The notes: generated by a model not told the origin, from the letters alone. 64,000 bases of DNA from an uncultured Mediterraneibacter sp. (GCA_944377745.1 CALWFV010000006.1:1-64000), one strand, 5' to 3'. Shown: positions 35,010 to 44,923, counted from the first letter of the stretch. Translations and numbers: made by a program.

Positions 35010-37283
35010 TTACAACGTATTTCTATAATAGTTGATCAGGCATCCGTCCAGGATGATCTGTCTCTCTGCATCCGTCAGATCCCCGAGTCTCAGATCGATC
35101 TCTGTAAGTTCATCACCTACCACATATGCCTTGATCACATCGCTCTTTTCTTCCACTGCCTTCCTTACATCCGGCACAAAGATATAATCCCCGTTCTTAA
35201 ACGGAAGATGCTCATGATCTGCATCAGTCAGGAACGGAAGCATTCCCCAGTTGATCAGGTTGGAGCGGTAACGCTTCGTCGCGTACTCGATGGCAATGTT
35301 TGCCCATCCGCCCAGGACCTTCTGGCAGGATGCCGCCTGCTCACGCGCAGAACCGTCTCCCGGTTTCACAGCAAAGATTGTGCTGCCGACGCCGATGTTT
35401 CCTTTTCCGACTTCCGGATAGGTCTTCTGGATCGTCGCCATGACCGGTTTCAGCTCCTCGAGCGCATCCAGAGGACATGTGCCCGCCTCGATGGCTTTCT
35501 GCGCTTTCTGAACTTCCTTTGCACGTCCCACGTAAGCCGGATCTTTTCTTGAGAGCGCGAACTCTGCAAGTCCCAGCGGGTTGGAGCGGTAAGAGGACGT
35601 CTCTCCTGACGGTATCAGCTCGTCCGTCGTTGTGACCGGATCATGGATCTCGGAAACAACTTTCACGATCAGGTTCTCCGGAAGCGGAGACATTGCCGGC
35701 CAGTCTTTGATGTTCGGTCCGAAGTGGATCTCCACGCTCGGATCTGCCACACCATGACTGTCAAATACCCGGTTTGCGTAAATATTTTTATCGAAATGAT
35801 ATTTCTGTCCTTTGTACTCTACATCCAGTGCCGTAGCCGGTGTCAGGTAACCCTTGTTCGCTGCTGTCGCCGCGATGGAACGGGCGTCCATCAGTGCCAC
35901 GGATGAGATCTGTCCGCTCTGCAGCTTGCTTCCTTCACGGTTTGGGAAGTTTCTTGTTGTATGGCGGATGGAGAAAGCGTTATTCGCCGGAGTATCTCCT
36001 GCGCCGAAGCACGGTCCGCAGAATGCGGTCTTCACAACAGTTCCTGCTTCCAGAAGGTCGGCTACCGCCCCGTTCTTCACCAGTTCCATGTAAACCGGCA
36101 TACTTGCGGGATATACGCTGAATGTAAATTCATCTGCTCCGATATTTCTGCCTTTAATGATGTCCGCAGCCGCACAGATGTTCTCGAATCCGCCGCCGGC
36201 ACATCCTGCGATGATTCCCTGATCTACATAGAGTTTTCCGTCTCTGATCTTGTTCTGAAGAGAATAATCCACAGCACCGTCCAGGCTGACAAGAGCCTTC
36301 TTCTCCACATCGTGAAGGATATCCTCCAGGTTTTCATTTACCTCGTCGATCGTGTAGACGTTGCTCGGATGGAACGGCATCGCGATCATCGGTTTGATCT
36401 CGCTCAGGTTCACGTAAACGCATCCGTCGTAGTATGTGACTGCTCCAGGATTCAGTTCTTTGTAATCCCCGCTTCTTCCGTGGATCTCATAGAACTCCTG
36501 GATCTTCTCGTCTGTCGTCCAGATAGAAGACAGGCAGGTCGTCTCTGTCGTCATAACGTCAATGCCGATACGGAAGTCTGCGCTCAACTTCTTCACGCCC
36601 GGTCCTACGAACTCCATCACTTTATTGTTTACATAGCCATTTTTAAATACAGCGCCAATGATCGCCAGCGCAACGTCCTGAGGACCTACGCCCTTCATCG
36701 GCTCGCCGTCCAGATAGATTGCGATCACGCCCGGCATCTTAATGTCATAGGTCTTGTTGAGAAGCTGTTTTACAAGCTCCGGTCCGCCCTCGCCCATGGC
36801 CATAGTCCCCAGGGCGCCGTAGCGGGTATGACTATCAGAACCAAGGATCATCTTGCCGCCGCCTGCCAGCATCTCTCGCGCGAACTGATGGATGACTGCC
36901 TGATGAGGCGGAACATAAACGCCGCCGTACTTCTTCGCGCAGGTCAGTCCGAACATATGGTCATCCTCATTGATCGTACCGCCTACCGCACAGAGACTGT
37001 TGTGACAGTTTGTCAGTACATAAGGCATGGGGAACTTCTCAAGACCTGACGCGCGCGCCGTCTGGATGATCCCCACAAATGTAATGTCGTGGGATGTCAG
37101 CTTGTCAAAACGGATCTGCAGATTCTGCATATTGTCAGAAGTGTTGTGATCCTTCAGGATATTGTACGCCATGGTATTGTGAGCCGCCTCTTCCTTTGAC
37201 AGCGGAACCTGTACATTCCCTGTATCTTCTACGATCTCAGTGCCGTTTAAGAGATAGACACCGTTGTCATATAATTTGATCAT
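35010..37283 (-). CDS. Aconitate hydratase family protein
   Basis: Interconverts citrate and isocitrate through an iron-sulfur cluster. 757 residues. Aconitase substrate and cluster motifs are clear: [20 protein letters not shown] at ~150-170, [19 protein letters not shown], the CGPC cluster ligands in [16 protein letters not shown], and [17 protein letters not shown] in the C-terminal swivel domain. AAGGAGG precedes the ATG. No citrate synthase or isocitrate dehydrogenase gene is in the window, so pathway context is missing. Because it is the long single-chain type found in Lachnospiraceae and not a well-studied AcnA, I give no gene symbol; a homoaconitase-like substrate is not excluded. Confidence 0.9.
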   Translation of the reverse strand: MIKLYDNGVYLLNGTEIVEDTGNVQVPLSKEEAAHNTMAYNILKDHNTSDNMQNLQIRFDKLTSHDITFVGIIQTARASGLEKFPMPYVLTNCHNSLCAVGGTINEDDHMFGLTCAKKYGGVYVPPHQAVIHQFAREMLAGGGKMILGSDSHTRYGALGTMAMGEGGPELVKQLLNKTYDIKMPGVIAIYLDGEPMKGVGPQDVALAIIGAVFKNGYVNNKVMEFVGPGVKKLSADFRIGIDVMTTETTCLSSIWTTDEKIQEFYEIHGRSGDYKELNPGAVTYYDGCVYVNLSEIKPMIAMPFHPSNVYTIDEVNENLEDILHDVEKKALVSLDGAVDYSLQNKIRDGKLYVDQGIIAGCAGGGFENICAAADIIKGRNIGADEFTFSVYPASMPVYMELVKNGAVADLLEAGTVVKTAFCGPCFGAGDTPANNAFSIRHTTRNFPNREGSKLQSGQISSVALMDARSIAATAANKGYLTPATALDVEYKGQKYHFDKNIYANRVFDSHGVADPSVEIHFGPNIKDWPAMSPLPENLIVKVVSEIHDPVTTTDELIPSGETSSYRSNPLGLAEFALSRKDPAYVGRAKEVQKAQKAIEAGTCPLDALEELKPVMATIQKTYPEVGKGNIGVGSTIFAVKPGDGSAREQAASCQKVLGGWANIAIEYATKRYRSNLINWGMLPFLTDADHEHLPFKNGDYIFVPDVRKAVEEKSDVIKAYVVGDELTEIDLRLGDLTDAERQIILDGCLINYYRNTL

Positions 37284-37344
37284 TTGGAAACCTCCTTATA
37301 AAACTGTTTACTGTATCTTCCTGCGGGCGTCCCGCTTTCCGCCT

Positions 37345-37470
37345 CTGCCGTGCCAGCTCGATTCCGCTTCGCTCCATCTCGCTGCGGGCATCCGCCCTAT
37401 ACAGATACCATAGGACAGCCAACCGCAGGCAAGCCTGCGTTTTCTGTCCTATAATATCTGTGCACGGCAG
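37345..37470. repeat. Family B element, copy 1, with inverted-repeat ends
   Basis: Ends are the perfect 9-bp inverted repeat CTGCCGTGC and GCACGGCAG. The left half (CTCGATTCCGC, small hairpin, CATCTCGCTGCGGGC, CGCCCTATA) matches the copies near 52 kb. The right half differs and holds its own hairpin (TAGGACAG with CTGTCCTA, and CGCAGGC with GCCTGCG). It lies between the aconitase and lysO genes, which are divergent, so it would not be a simple terminator here. Confidence 0.8.
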
Positions 37471-37621
37471 AACTAATGACATCATATCATATTTCCGCGG
37501 GTCAGTAAAACTGAATTTTAAAATCTGCCGGATTTCCGGCGGCTTTCTGGCACGGTGTATACCATACTCAGAAACGGAACTTATCCCGCCAAAAGTGTCC
37601 TCTCACCTTCGGAAAACTTTC

Positions 37622-37650
37622 TTGCAGTTCCCTTCCCGCGAATATATAAT
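37622..37650 (+). promoter_or_regulatory. Sigma-A promoter of lysO
   Basis: TTGCAG, 17-base spacer, TATAAT. Transcription would start near 37657, which argues against the start codon at 37664. Confidence 0.75.
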
Positions 37651-37687
37651 GTAAATTAACTTTTTGAAAATGGAGATCGTATTACAA

Positions 37688-37978
37688 ATGAACGTTATTA
37701 TCATAATGTGCGCAGGCATACTTGTGGGAAAATTTCTCTTTCCTGCCAAATGGAAACGCGTCAATGAGTTCCTGCAGACAGTCTGCACGCTGCTTCTGAT
37801 CTTTTCCATGGGAGTACTGCTTGGAAGCCGGGAGAATTTTCTCCGGGAGATCACCACGCTGGGTTTTCAGAGTGTTCTGTTTTTCCTGATCCCCTCGGTC
37901 TTTTCCGTGATCGTCGTGTATCCTCTTACAAGGATATTTCTGGATAAAAAAAGAGAAAAGAAAAAGGAGGCGGACTAA
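37688..37978 (+). CDS. lysO: LysO-family lysine exporter, N-terminal subunit
   Basis: Half of a lysine exporter (DUF340/LysO family), which in E. coli is a single protein. This chain of 96 residues holds three predicted membrane helices (VIIIMCAGILVGKFLF, LLLIFSMGVLLGSREN, SVLFFLIPSVFSVIVVY). I use the ATG at 37688, because it aligns with the E. coli start and the promoter lies just upstream; ATG at 37670 and TTG at 37664 are also in frame. Its stop overlaps the next start (TAATG), so the two halves are made together. The split arrangement is common in Firmicutes. Confidence 0.85.
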   Translation: MNVIIIMCAGILVGKFLFPAKWKRVNEFLQTVCTLLLIFSMGVLLGSRENFLREITTLGFQSVLFFLIPSVFSVIVVYPLTRIFLDKKREKKKEAD

Positions 37979-38580
37979 TGGTTTACCTGGCTGTGATCGC
38001 GCTTCTGTGTGGGATTGCCTGCGGAATGGCAGGGCTGGATAATGTATTGCCTGTAGAAATGATCGTTTCGAATAAAGACCTTATCCTCTATATCCTGATG
38101 TTCCTGGTTGGGATCAGCATCGGACTGAACAGAGGGATTGTGAGCAAGATAAAAGAATATCACATTAAGATCTTTGTGATCCCCGCCGGGATCATCGCCG
38201 GATCCCTGGCAGGCGGGATCGTGAGCGGACTGCTCACGGGGCTTCCGCTGAACCAGAGCGCGGCGACCGCCGCAGGGATGGGCTGGTACAGCCTTTCCGG
38301 GGTCGCCATCGGGAACCTGGCGGGAGCGCAGGCGGGCAGCATCGCATTCCTGAGCAATCTGCTGAGAGAGATCTTCTCTTTTTTCAGCATCCCTTGGATC
38401 TCAAAGAATCTGAACTACCTCACCTGTATCGCTCCGGCGGGAGCCACCAGCGAGGACACCACCCTCCCCATGATGATCAGGTACACCAACGGGGAGACCG
38501 TGGTACTGTCCGTGTTCAACGGAGTGATCTGCTCGGCGGCGGTGCCGTTCCTGATCTCGTTCTGCTTTCATTTTTTCTGA
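37978..38580 (+). CDS. lysO: LysO-family lysine exporter, C-terminal subunit
   Basis: 200 residues with about five membrane helices. It has the LysO signatures AAGMGWYSLSGVAIGNLAG and FLSNLLREIFSF and the acidic CIAPAGATSEDTTLPMMIRY, which match the C-terminal part of E. coli LysO (GWYSLSGILL..NDLARELIAI). It overlaps the N-terminal subunit by one base. The family exports lysine and toxic analogues; here that is by homology. No lysine riboswitch was seen upstream. Confidence 0.88.
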   Translation: MVYLAVIALLCGIACGMAGLDNVLPVEMIVSNKDLILYILMFLVGISIGLNRGIVSKIKEYHIKIFVIPAGIIAGSLAGGIVSGLLTGLPLNQSAATAAGMGWYSLSGVAIGNLAGAQAGSIAFLSNLLREIFSFFSIPWISKNLNYLTCIAPAGATSEDTTLPMMIRYTNGETVVLSVFNGVICSAAVPFLISFCFHFF

Positions 38581-38588
38581 ATTTTCAA

Positions 38589-38660
38589 GACTCGCTTGCG
38601 AGTCCTGACGCGGGATTCGGGTCAGCTTTAGCTGACATAACACATCTCCGAATCCCTGCG
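38589..38660. terminator. Nested hairpins between lysO and the GH30 gene
   Basis: A small hairpin GACTCG/CGAGTC at 38589-38604 is followed by CGCGGGATTCGG paired with CCGAATCCCTGCG (38609-38620 with 38648-38660), which encloses GTCAGC/GCTGAC. The two flanking genes converge here. There is no T-run, so it is terminator-like by position and structure only. Confidence 0.5.
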
Positions 38661-38692
38661 CCCTTCGTTCCACTACGCTCCTGTGATATCGG

Positions 38693-40036
38693 TTATCCCT
38701 CTATCACCCCGGTGCAGATCGCCCTCGCCGGTACCTCCGTCCGAGCGATCTGCCCGCTTATCCGGATGTTCACCGGCATTGTCTTCTCCGACCGGTTCAG
38801 GAGGACAAGTACGATCGAACCGTCGGGATTCTTATACGCCGTCACATCCAGAGCGTCTGTGTATCTGCTGAACCCGATCCGTCTTGCCCCCTCACGGATA
38901 TAGTGAGAGAAATGGAAGAAATGCTTCTGGATGAGCTGGGGCATCAACAGATGCGCTTTCGTGTCATACAAAAACGGCGCCAGGCAGTAATTTCCTACAT
39001 GGTTTGGCCCGCCCTTCTCGTCCAGCACCACATTCCAGTCATAGAATGCGGACACGCCGTTGTTCAGATCTCCGATGATCTCATGGGACAGCCTCATGGC
39101 GTTCGCCTCCGAATCGTCGGAATCGAATTTGCTGAACTCGATGCAGCTCTCGGACACGATCAGCTTCAGTTCCGGATACTTCTGTCTTACAAGGGAAAGG
39201 TTCTCAAAATGATCGCCGCTGTACCAGTGGCAGGCAGCGCCTGTCACCATCCCTTTTGTTGAATCGTCGCAGATCTCGCACACCCGCTCAAAGATCCGTT
39301 CCTTATTGTGATCCCAGATGAACACTTCGATATGATCCATCCCGTGCCTTTTCAGCGCCGGGTACATGGCGTCCCTCAGGAACTTCTTCTCCTCCTGAGC
39401 TGTATAGATACAGGAATCCCATGTCTGAACTGCCTTCGGCTCATTCTGCAGGCTGATCCGCTCCACCTCGAAGCCTCTCTCCTGAAATTCCCGGATATAT
39501 CTGCAGATGTATTCCGCCCACAGATCATAATATTCCGGCTTCAGGGATCCGCCATGCTTTCTGGATCCATTGGTCTTCATAAACTCCGGAGGGGACCAGG
39601 ATGAGAGCATGATCTTCAGTTTCCGTCCTGCCGCTTTCTCGGCGTCTTTAAGCATAGGGATGATGTATTTTTCCGTCCTTGAAAAATCAAAGCTTTTCAG
39701 TTCGGTATCTTTCTCATCGGACACTGCCTCATACATTTCCGTGGAGAAGTCGCAACTGTCCATGTGGATACGGACAATGCCGTAGTTCATCTGTTCCGGG
39801 GAGAAATAGGTCTCCAGCATCTTCTGCTTCTGTGCCGGATACATGAGAGAATAAATGTAAGCCGCCGAGTCGGTGAGGGCTCCTCCAAAGCCCTCAAACT
39901 CTTCAAAGAGAAGATCTGGATACAGATTGACGACCGAATTCTCCTCCCCCGGATCCTCTTCAAATCCGATATCGTGATATCGGTGCTGCAGTTCCGCATC
40001 AGGATTTTCTTTCGTTACGGTCAGATTCAGTTTCAT
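38693..40036 (-). CDS. Glycoside hydrolase family 30 enzyme
   Basis: Retaining beta-glycosidase in the GH30 (glucosylceramidase-like) family, 447 residues. It has the beta-sandwich start (FGGALTDSAAYIYSL is at the barrel entry), acid/base in ISLQNEPKAVQTWDSC and nucleophile in LKLIVSESCIEFSKF, then the C-terminal sandwich (NPDGSIVLVLLNRSEK). There is no signal peptide, so the enzyme should act inside the cell on imported oligosaccharides or glycosides. The ATG at 40036 has AAAGGAAC upstream; the earlier ATG at 40060 has none. It ends the sugar ABC operon (38 bases after the permease gene). Beta-1,6-glucan, gluco- or xyloside substrates are all possible. Confidence 0.9.
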   Translation of the reverse strand: MKLNLTVTKENPDAELQHRYHDIGFEEDPGEENSVVNLYPDLLFEEFEGFGGALTDSAAYIYSLMYPAQKQKMLETYFSPEQMNYGIVRIHMDSCDFSTEMYEAVSDEKDTELKSFDFSRTEKYIIPMLKDAEKAAGRKLKIMLSSWSPPEFMKTNGSRKHGGSLKPEYYDLWAEYICRYIREFQERGFEVERISLQNEPKAVQTWDSCIYTAQEEKKFLRDAMYPALKRHGMDHIEVFIWDHNKERIFERVCEICDDSTKGMVTGAACHWYSGDHFENLSLVRQKYPELKLIVSESCIEFSKFDSDDSEANAMRLSHEIIGDLNNGVSAFYDWNVVLDEKGGPNHVGNYCLAPFLYDTKAHLLMPQLIQKHFFHFSHYIREGARRIGFSRYTDALDVTAYKNPDGSIVLVLLNRSEKTMPVNIRISGQIARTEVPARAICTGVIEG

Positions 40037-40073
40037 GATAGCAGTTCCTTTCTTAAACATATTTCAGACAGTA

Positions 40074-40955
40074 TTAGCCTTTCACTGCGCCGCCGGTCAG
40101 ACCTTCCACGATCTGAGAAGAGAACAGGAAGTAGATGATAACGATCGGGATCAGGGTCACGATGACCGCTGCCATGGATTCGCTCATGTACTTTGTGAAC
40201 TGTCCGATATACTGGTAGATGGCAAGTGTCAGCGTCCTTACGTTCTTGTTTCCGAGAAGGACCATCGGCATATAGAAGTCGTTCCAGTAACCGATCGCTG
40301 TGATCAGGGACATGGTGAAGATCACCGGTTTGCAGATCGGCAGCACGATCCGGAAGAAGATCTTCAGATCATGGCAGCCGTCCAGCCTTGCGGATTCCTC
40401 CAGCGCCTTCGGGATCGTCCGGAAGAATTTCTGGAAGATCAGGCAGGATATGGAGATCTGCGAGATATAGACCAGCACCAGACCCAGCAGATGGTTCAGG
40501 AGCCCTAACTGTCTCAGGATCAGGAACAGCGGCAGAACGCTGACCTGGATCGGAACCATCATACCGATCAGGAAATAGCTGGACAGGAACGACTTGCCTT
40601 TAAACTCATATCTTGCGATCCCGTATGCAGCCATTGCGGAGAGAAGGATGCACCCCACTGTCCCGCACACGGTAAGGATCAGTGAATTCCGGAAATACAG
40701 GAGAAAATCATCCTCCAGCAGGATCGTGGCAAAATTTGCCAGCGTAACAGACTTCGGAAGCCCGACAAAATTGGTCACCAGGTCGCTCTTTGTCTTCAGC
40801 GAGTTCAGGAGGGTCGCCCCGATCACGAAGATCGTAAAGCAGGTATAGATGATCAGGATGATAGAGATCAGCCACCGAATCGCTTTTGCCTTCCCGGACA
40901 TGACTCCGTTTCCGGACGTGATGGAAAAATCATTGGCTTTTGCTTTTTTCGTCAT
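40074..40955 (-). CDS. Carbohydrate ABC transporter permease, MalG-type
   Basis: 293 residues with six membrane helices. The EAA loop that contacts the ATPase reads EESARLDGCHDLKIFFRIVLP at ~195-215. It belongs to the CUT1 family for oligosaccharides. It is third in the operon of binding protein, MalF-type permease, MalG-type permease and GH30. No ATPase gene is present; in these bacteria a shared MsmK-type ATPase encoded elsewhere usually drives several such transporters. Confidence 0.94.
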   Translation of the reverse strand: MTKKAKANDFSITSGNGVMSGKAKAIRWLISIILIIYTCFTIFVIGATLLNSLKTKSDLVTNFVGLPKSVTLANFATILLEDDFLLYFRNSLILTVCGTVGCILLSAMAAYGIARYEFKGKSFLSSYFLIGMMVPIQVSVLPLFLILRQLGLLNHLLGLVLVYISQISISCLIFQKFFRTIPKALEESARLDGCHDLKIFFRIVLPICKPVIFTMSLITAIGYWNDFYMPMVLLGNKNVRTLTLAIYQYIGQFTKYMSESMAAVIVTLIPIVIIYFLFSSQIVEGLTGGAVKG

Positions 40956-40973
40956 TTCTTATGCACCTCCCGA

Positions 40974-41879
40974 TTAATTGTCGTACTCGAATTTTGCCAG
41001 CACTTTATTCTGGATAAATGTCACAAGCAGCATGATGATGAACATGATCAGACAGATCGCGGCGCCAAAGCCATAATCCTGTCTTCCGTTCAGTCCGCTT
41101 CCGAATGTGTAACGGTAGAATACGGTGTTCGCAAAATCAAGGGAACCGTTCACGCCGCCGTTTGATCCGCCCAGGATATAGGGAAGGTCAAATACTGCCA
41201 GCGCCCAGATCGTACTCATGGTGATGATCGATGCGCAGGATGGCAGCGACAGCGGAAGGAGGATATGCCAGAATCTCTGCCACTCTGTACATCCGTCCAC
41301 CCGGCACGCCTCCATGACATCCTGTGAGATATCCATGAAGTTGGAGTAGAAGATCATGATACCTGAACCGGATCCCTGCCAGATGACAAAGAGGATCAGC
41401 AGCTTGAACGCCCAGTCGGGATCTCCGAACCATGCTCCCGTCTCCATTCCGATCGCCTCCAGGAACTCATTCATGAAGCCGATGTTGGGGTTGAAGATCA
41501 GCGTCGCAAAGAAGCCGACGATGGTCGTACTGATGACATATGGGAGAAATACCATGAATTTGATGTATTTGTGCGCCGGGATCTTGATGTAGAGCACATA
41601 CGCGATCAGATACTGGATCGGCGTGATGATGAGCCATACGCATACAAGGTATTTCAGGTTGTTTTTCAATGCATTGAAAAATGTCGGTGTAAATCTTTCG
41701 TCTGTAAAGATCGTGATAAAGTTGTCGAGACCGATGAACTTGATCTCACCCATTCCGGACCAGTTGGTAAATCCCAGCACGAGTACGCACAGGATCGGCA
41801 GTACAACGAATACCGTATAGAAGATAAATCCGGGAGCAATAAAGAACAGGTGATTTCTGTTTTTTCTTTTTTTCCTCAT
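40974..41879 (-). CDS. Carbohydrate ABC transporter permease, MalF-type
   Basis: 301 residues, six membrane helices. The EAA loop reads VMEACRVDGCTEWQRFWHILLP. It partners with the MalG-type permease 18 bases downstream. The short N-terminus is that of the sugar-permease group without the extra MalF P2 domain. Confidence 0.94.
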   Translation of the reverse strand: MRKKRKNRNHLFFIAPGFIFYTVFVVLPILCVLVLGFTNWSGMGEIKFIGLDNFITIFTDERFTPTFFNALKNNLKYLVCVWLIITPIQYLIAYVLYIKIPAHKYIKFMVFLPYVISTTIVGFFATLIFNPNIGFMNEFLEAIGMETGAWFGDPDWAFKLLILFVIWQGSGSGIMIFYSNFMDISQDVMEACRVDGCTEWQRFWHILLPLSLPSCASIITMSTIWALAVFDLPYILGGSNGGVNGSLDFANTVFYRYTFGSGLNGRQDYGFGAAICLIMFIIMLLVTFIQNKVLAKFEYDN

Positions 41880-41902
41880 ATTCTTGCCTCACTCTCTGTA
41901 AA

Positions 41903-41931
41903 GAATGCCGGTCTGTCAGGGACCGGCATTC
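41903..41931 (-). other. Intercistronic hairpin between the binding-protein and permease genes
   Basis: GAATGCCGGTC and GACCGGCATTC form a perfect 11-bp stem with a 7-base loop. No long T-run follows on the minus strand. Such hairpins after binding-protein genes stabilise the upstream message or partly terminate transcription, giving more binding protein than permease; here that is inferred. Confidence 0.65.
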
Positions 41932-41986
41932 GCTGTGTCACTTTTCATGCGCCGTACGGCGCAGGTTTCAAAGCCGAAGCTGCGGA

Positions 41987-43240
41987 TCACATCTCATTCT
42001 GGATCTCATCGCAAAGCTCATCTACTGTCATCTCTCCGGTGAAGATCTTTGTGAAATCATCGCCCCACACTGTAGATGCATTTCCTGTGGATGAGTAAGA
42101 GCTGAGTACATTCTGCCAGCTTCTGTACTGATTGCCCTGACCGCTGTCCGCGATCTCCTGAGCGATCTCTGTGGACGCCTCGATCGTATCCGTCGCCGGA
42201 ACAGCCCCCTGGGACTGTACCCAGATCGTCTGCGCTTCCTGAGTTGCACAGAAGTTTGCAAACGTTACTGCCGCCTCAACATTGTCAGAAGCAGAACTTA
42301 CAGAAAGACCGTTTGATGCGGTTCCTACAAGCCCGCATGTCCCATCCTCTGACGGAATGGCGAACGCACCGTAGTTGAGGTCCGGATTGTTGCTGCTGAT
42401 CGTAGCCGCATCCCAGGAGCCTGCGATGTTCATTGCAGCGTTTCCTGATGTAAACGCAAGGATCTGAGAAGCATTGTCGATCACGCCCTGCCAGTTGTCT
42501 CCGAAGTATCCCGCATCCGCCCAGTCAACCATGAGCTGCATGCAGTCACGCACCGGCTGATCTGTTGCAGTGATGTCTGTATAATCCTGGAGTTTCGCGC
42601 TGTACTCCGGATCATATCCGGCAAGGAGCGGTTCAAATCCGAACAGCAGAGACCAGGATTCCAGAGCCATGGAGATCGGCGTGATCCCTTCTCCCTTGAT
42701 CTCCGCCAGAAGGTCCTCGAATTCGGAGAATGTCTTCGGAACTTCCCATCCGTGTTCTTCAAACATATCCTTATTGTAATAAACCGTTCTTGTATCAAGT
42801 GTCAGCCACGGTACCGAGTAATATCTTCCATCCACCTCAGACAGCGCCATCGTGTCTTCATCGAACAGGCTGAAATCAACATCATCCGTCAGATCTACAA
42901 GCGCGCCGTTTTCAACATAATCCGGCATGTTGACCGTCGCGGTTCCGTTTGTCCAGAACAGGTCCGGTCCGTCGCCGGACTGGATCGCCGTGGAGAGCAG
43001 GCTGTAGTAATCGCCGTCCGCGCGGATCTCATAATTCACTTCGATATCCGGATATTCCTCATTAAATGCATCGATTACTTCTACCAGGCTGTCCTCAAAA
43101 CTGTAATCATGATACCAGACTGTAATGCTTCCCGATGTGCCGTCCGAAGATCCCTCATCCCCCGAGGAACTCCCGCATCCTGCCAGAAGTCCTGTGACCA
43201 TCGCTCCGACGAGCAAAGCTGCCAGTACTCTCTTTTTCAT
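41987..43240 (-). CDS. Carbohydrate ABC transporter substrate-binding lipoprotein
   Basis: 417 residues. Lipobox GLLAGC with Cys22 as the lipid attachment site, a Ser/Gly/Asp-rich tether, then the two-lobe family 1 solute-binding fold (ITVWYHDYSFEDSLVEVIDAF at the start; DLFWTNGTATVN; GNAAMNIAGSWDAATI near the hinge). It captures the sugar outside and delivers it to the two permeases. GGAAGG precedes the ATG. Its own promoter at 43289-43318 separates it from the two-component genes upstream. Confidence 0.94.
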   Translation of the reverse strand: MKKRVLAALLVGAMVTGLLAGCGSSSGDEGSSDGTSGSITVWYHDYSFEDSLVEVIDAFNEEYPDIEVNYEIRADGDYYSLLSTAIQSGDGPDLFWTNGTATVNMPDYVENGALVDLTDDVDFSLFDEDTMALSEVDGRYYSVPWLTLDTRTVYYNKDMFEEHGWEVPKTFSEFEDLLAEIKGEGITPISMALESWSLLFGFEPLLAGYDPEYSAKLQDYTDITATDQPVRDCMQLMVDWADAGYFGDNWQGVIDNASQILAFTSGNAAMNIAGSWDAATISSNNPDLNYGAFAIPSEDGTCGLVGTASNGLSVSSASDNVEAAVTFANFCATQEAQTIWVQSQGAVPATDTIEASTEIAQEIADSGQGNQYRSWQNVLSSYSSTGNASTVWGDDFTKIFTGEMTVDELCDEIQNEM

Positions 43241-43288
43241 ATCTTTTTACCTTCCTTTCTGTAACCGGTTGTTTTATTTTCTGAGATT

Positions 43289-43318
43289 ATTATAAGGATT
43301 TCGCAGTACCTCCGGCAA
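43289..43318 (-). promoter_or_regulatory. Promoter of the sugar-binding-protein operon
   Basis: Minus strand TTGCCG (43318-43313), 18-base spacer, TATAAT (43294-43289). A palindrome AACCGGTT at 43263-43270 lies downstream of the -10 element in the leader and may be a regulator site. Confidence 0.55.
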
Positions 43319-43347
43319 GGAACGGACTTCTCAGAAAACTTCAAAAA

Positions 43348-43372
43348 AATATCCGGGTCTGCCCCGGATATT
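43348..43372 (-). terminator. Terminator of the yesM-yesN-type genes
   Basis: AATATCCGGG pairs with CCCGGATATT; the minus strand continues with seven T. It lies 15 bases past the YesN stop and separates the regulatory genes from the transporter genes. Confidence 0.88.
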
Positions 43373-43386
43373 CAATATTTTATAAC

Positions 43387-44910
43387 TTATTCAAAATCTT
43401 CTTCCTGCACACTGATCCCAAGCTGTCTTCTGTATTCTCCCACTGTCATCCCGGTGACTTTTTTGAACACCCGGATCAGATAGTTCACATTTGCAAAACC
43501 GGTGATCTCCGCGATCTGCCAGAGAGAGTTTGCCGGATTCTTCATCAGGGTCTGAGCCCTCCCGATCCGCTCCCGGTTCACGTACTGGGTGATGGTAAGA
43601 CCGGTCCGTTCCTTGAATTTCTTCGACAGGGAAGGGATACTCATGCATCCGATCTCCGCCAGGTCCGTCAGAGAGATCTTCTGATCCAGGTTTTGTTCGA
43701 TATAGCGGAAGATCCCGGAAAATTCATCCGCGTTCAGCTCAGAGTACAGATCTTCGTGAAACTCTTTAAACAGCTCCTCAAGCTCCGTCTCCAGCCGGCT
43801 CAGGCTCTTCGCCTTCGTCACGAGAGAAAGCACCCGGGAACTGATATTCCATTTCCCGGTAAACTCGCTGCTCAGACGGTTATCGTGAAGGATCCGGTAG
43901 GTCATGTCGTTCAGCCCCTGGATCAGACGGTTCCGGAACCGGTCAGCCTCCGCTTTCCGGCGCCGTGCATCCGCACAGATCCTGTGCAGTTCCTCCGTAA
44001 AGATCTCCGCTCCTTCCAGTCCGGTAAACTGATCCGAAGAAAAGCTGACCTGCTCCGGTTCCGGCAATTCTTCCGGCAGGGTATACACCTCTCTGTCCAG
44101 ATCATAGAAATCCAGATCCGCCGCTGTCTTCGCCTCATCATACCTCTCCCTGGAGTCCTTCAGATCCGTAAAGGACGAACTGACTCCGAAAATGAGTTTC
44201 CCGTTGATATACTGTTTCGCATTGCCGCCGATGACTGAAAGATTTTTGGAGAGTTCCTCTTCCAGCTCCCGTTTTCCGATCCTCCTGTCAAACCGGAAGA
44301 TGATGAACATCTCCCTGTTATAAGGCGAAAACAGTGTTCCCATCTGATACCGGGAGACTACTTCCTCAAGAAGGCTCACCAGCATGGAACCGTCCAGTCC
44401 CTCCATGCCGGTCTCTTCTCTTTCTTCACCGCTCCCGCTTTCTTCTGTCTTTACCCGCGGGATGGCGATCACGTAAGTTCCCTCCTCCATGTCCTCCTCG
44501 CTGCGGGCATGGGACTTTCTTTCCCGGCTTTCCCCCGCTGCGGTCTCAGCATATACTTTTTTTACTTCTTTTATCAGCATTTCCTCCGTAAGATCCATTT
44601 TCAGGAGATAGCTGTTGGTTCCTTTCGAGATTGCTTCCTGGGCGTAAGCAAAGTTGTCATGGCAGCTCACGATGATGATCCCGGGCGCCAGGTTTTCTTC
44701 CCTGACAGCAAAGATCAGATGCAGACCGCTCATGTCCGCCATCTCGATGTCCGTGATCACCACGTCCGTCACATTTTCCCGGAGAAACTCCAGCGCCTCA
44801 GCCGCTCCGCCGAAAACGCCAAGCACCTTTATGTCCTCCTTATCGTCTATAAAAGAGCGGATCCCGATCCTTGAGAGGACCTCGTCATCCACTACGATCG
44901 TTCGAATCAT
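43387..44910 (-). CDS. YesN-type response regulator with AraC DNA-binding domain
   Basis: 507 residues. CheY receiver at 1-120 with phospho-acceptor D54 (VVITDIEM), a long middle region (~125-390) of unassigned fold as in YesN proteins, and a C-terminal AraC helix-turn-helix pair (~405-500; ISLTDLAEIGCMSIPSLSKKFKE, LWQIAEITGFANVNYLIRVFKK). ATG at 44910 has GGTGAGG before it; GTG at 44922 is possible. It follows the sensor gene by 13 bases. By homology with YesMN it should activate the neighbouring sugar-transport operon. Confidence 0.94.
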   Translation of the reverse strand: MIRTIVVDDEVLSRIGIRSFIDDKEDIKVLGVFGGAAEALEFLRENVTDVVITDIEMADMSGLHLIFAVREENLAPGIIIVSCHDNFAYAQEAISKGTNSYLLKMDLTEEMLIKEVKKVYAETAAGESRERKSHARSEEDMEEGTYVIAIPRVKTEESGSGEEREETGMEGLDGSMLVSLLEEVVSRYQMGTLFSPYNREMFIIFRFDRRIGKRELEEELSKNLSVIGGNAKQYINGKLIFGVSSSFTDLKDSRERYDEAKTAADLDFYDLDREVYTLPEELPEPEQVSFSSDQFTGLEGAEIFTEELHRICADARRRKAEADRFRNRLIQGLNDMTYRILHDNRLSSEFTGKWNISSRVLSLVTKAKSLSRLETELEELFKEFHEDLYSELNADEFSGIFRYIEQNLDQKISLTDLAEIGCMSIPSLSKKFKERTGLTITQYVNRERIGRAQTLMKNPANSLWQIAEITGFANVNYLIRVFKKVTGMTVGEYRRQLGISVQEEDFE

Positions 44911-44923
44911 GTCATTCCTCACC

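Noticed and set aside
35961..37049. 362-codon plus-strand frame
   Set aside because: Lies entirely antisense to the aconitase gene, has no ribosome site and has no protein-like motif.
43263..43270. CcpA (cre) site at AACCGGTT in the sugar-operon leader
   Set aside because: It fits the cre consensus at too few positions; only noted as a generic palindrome.
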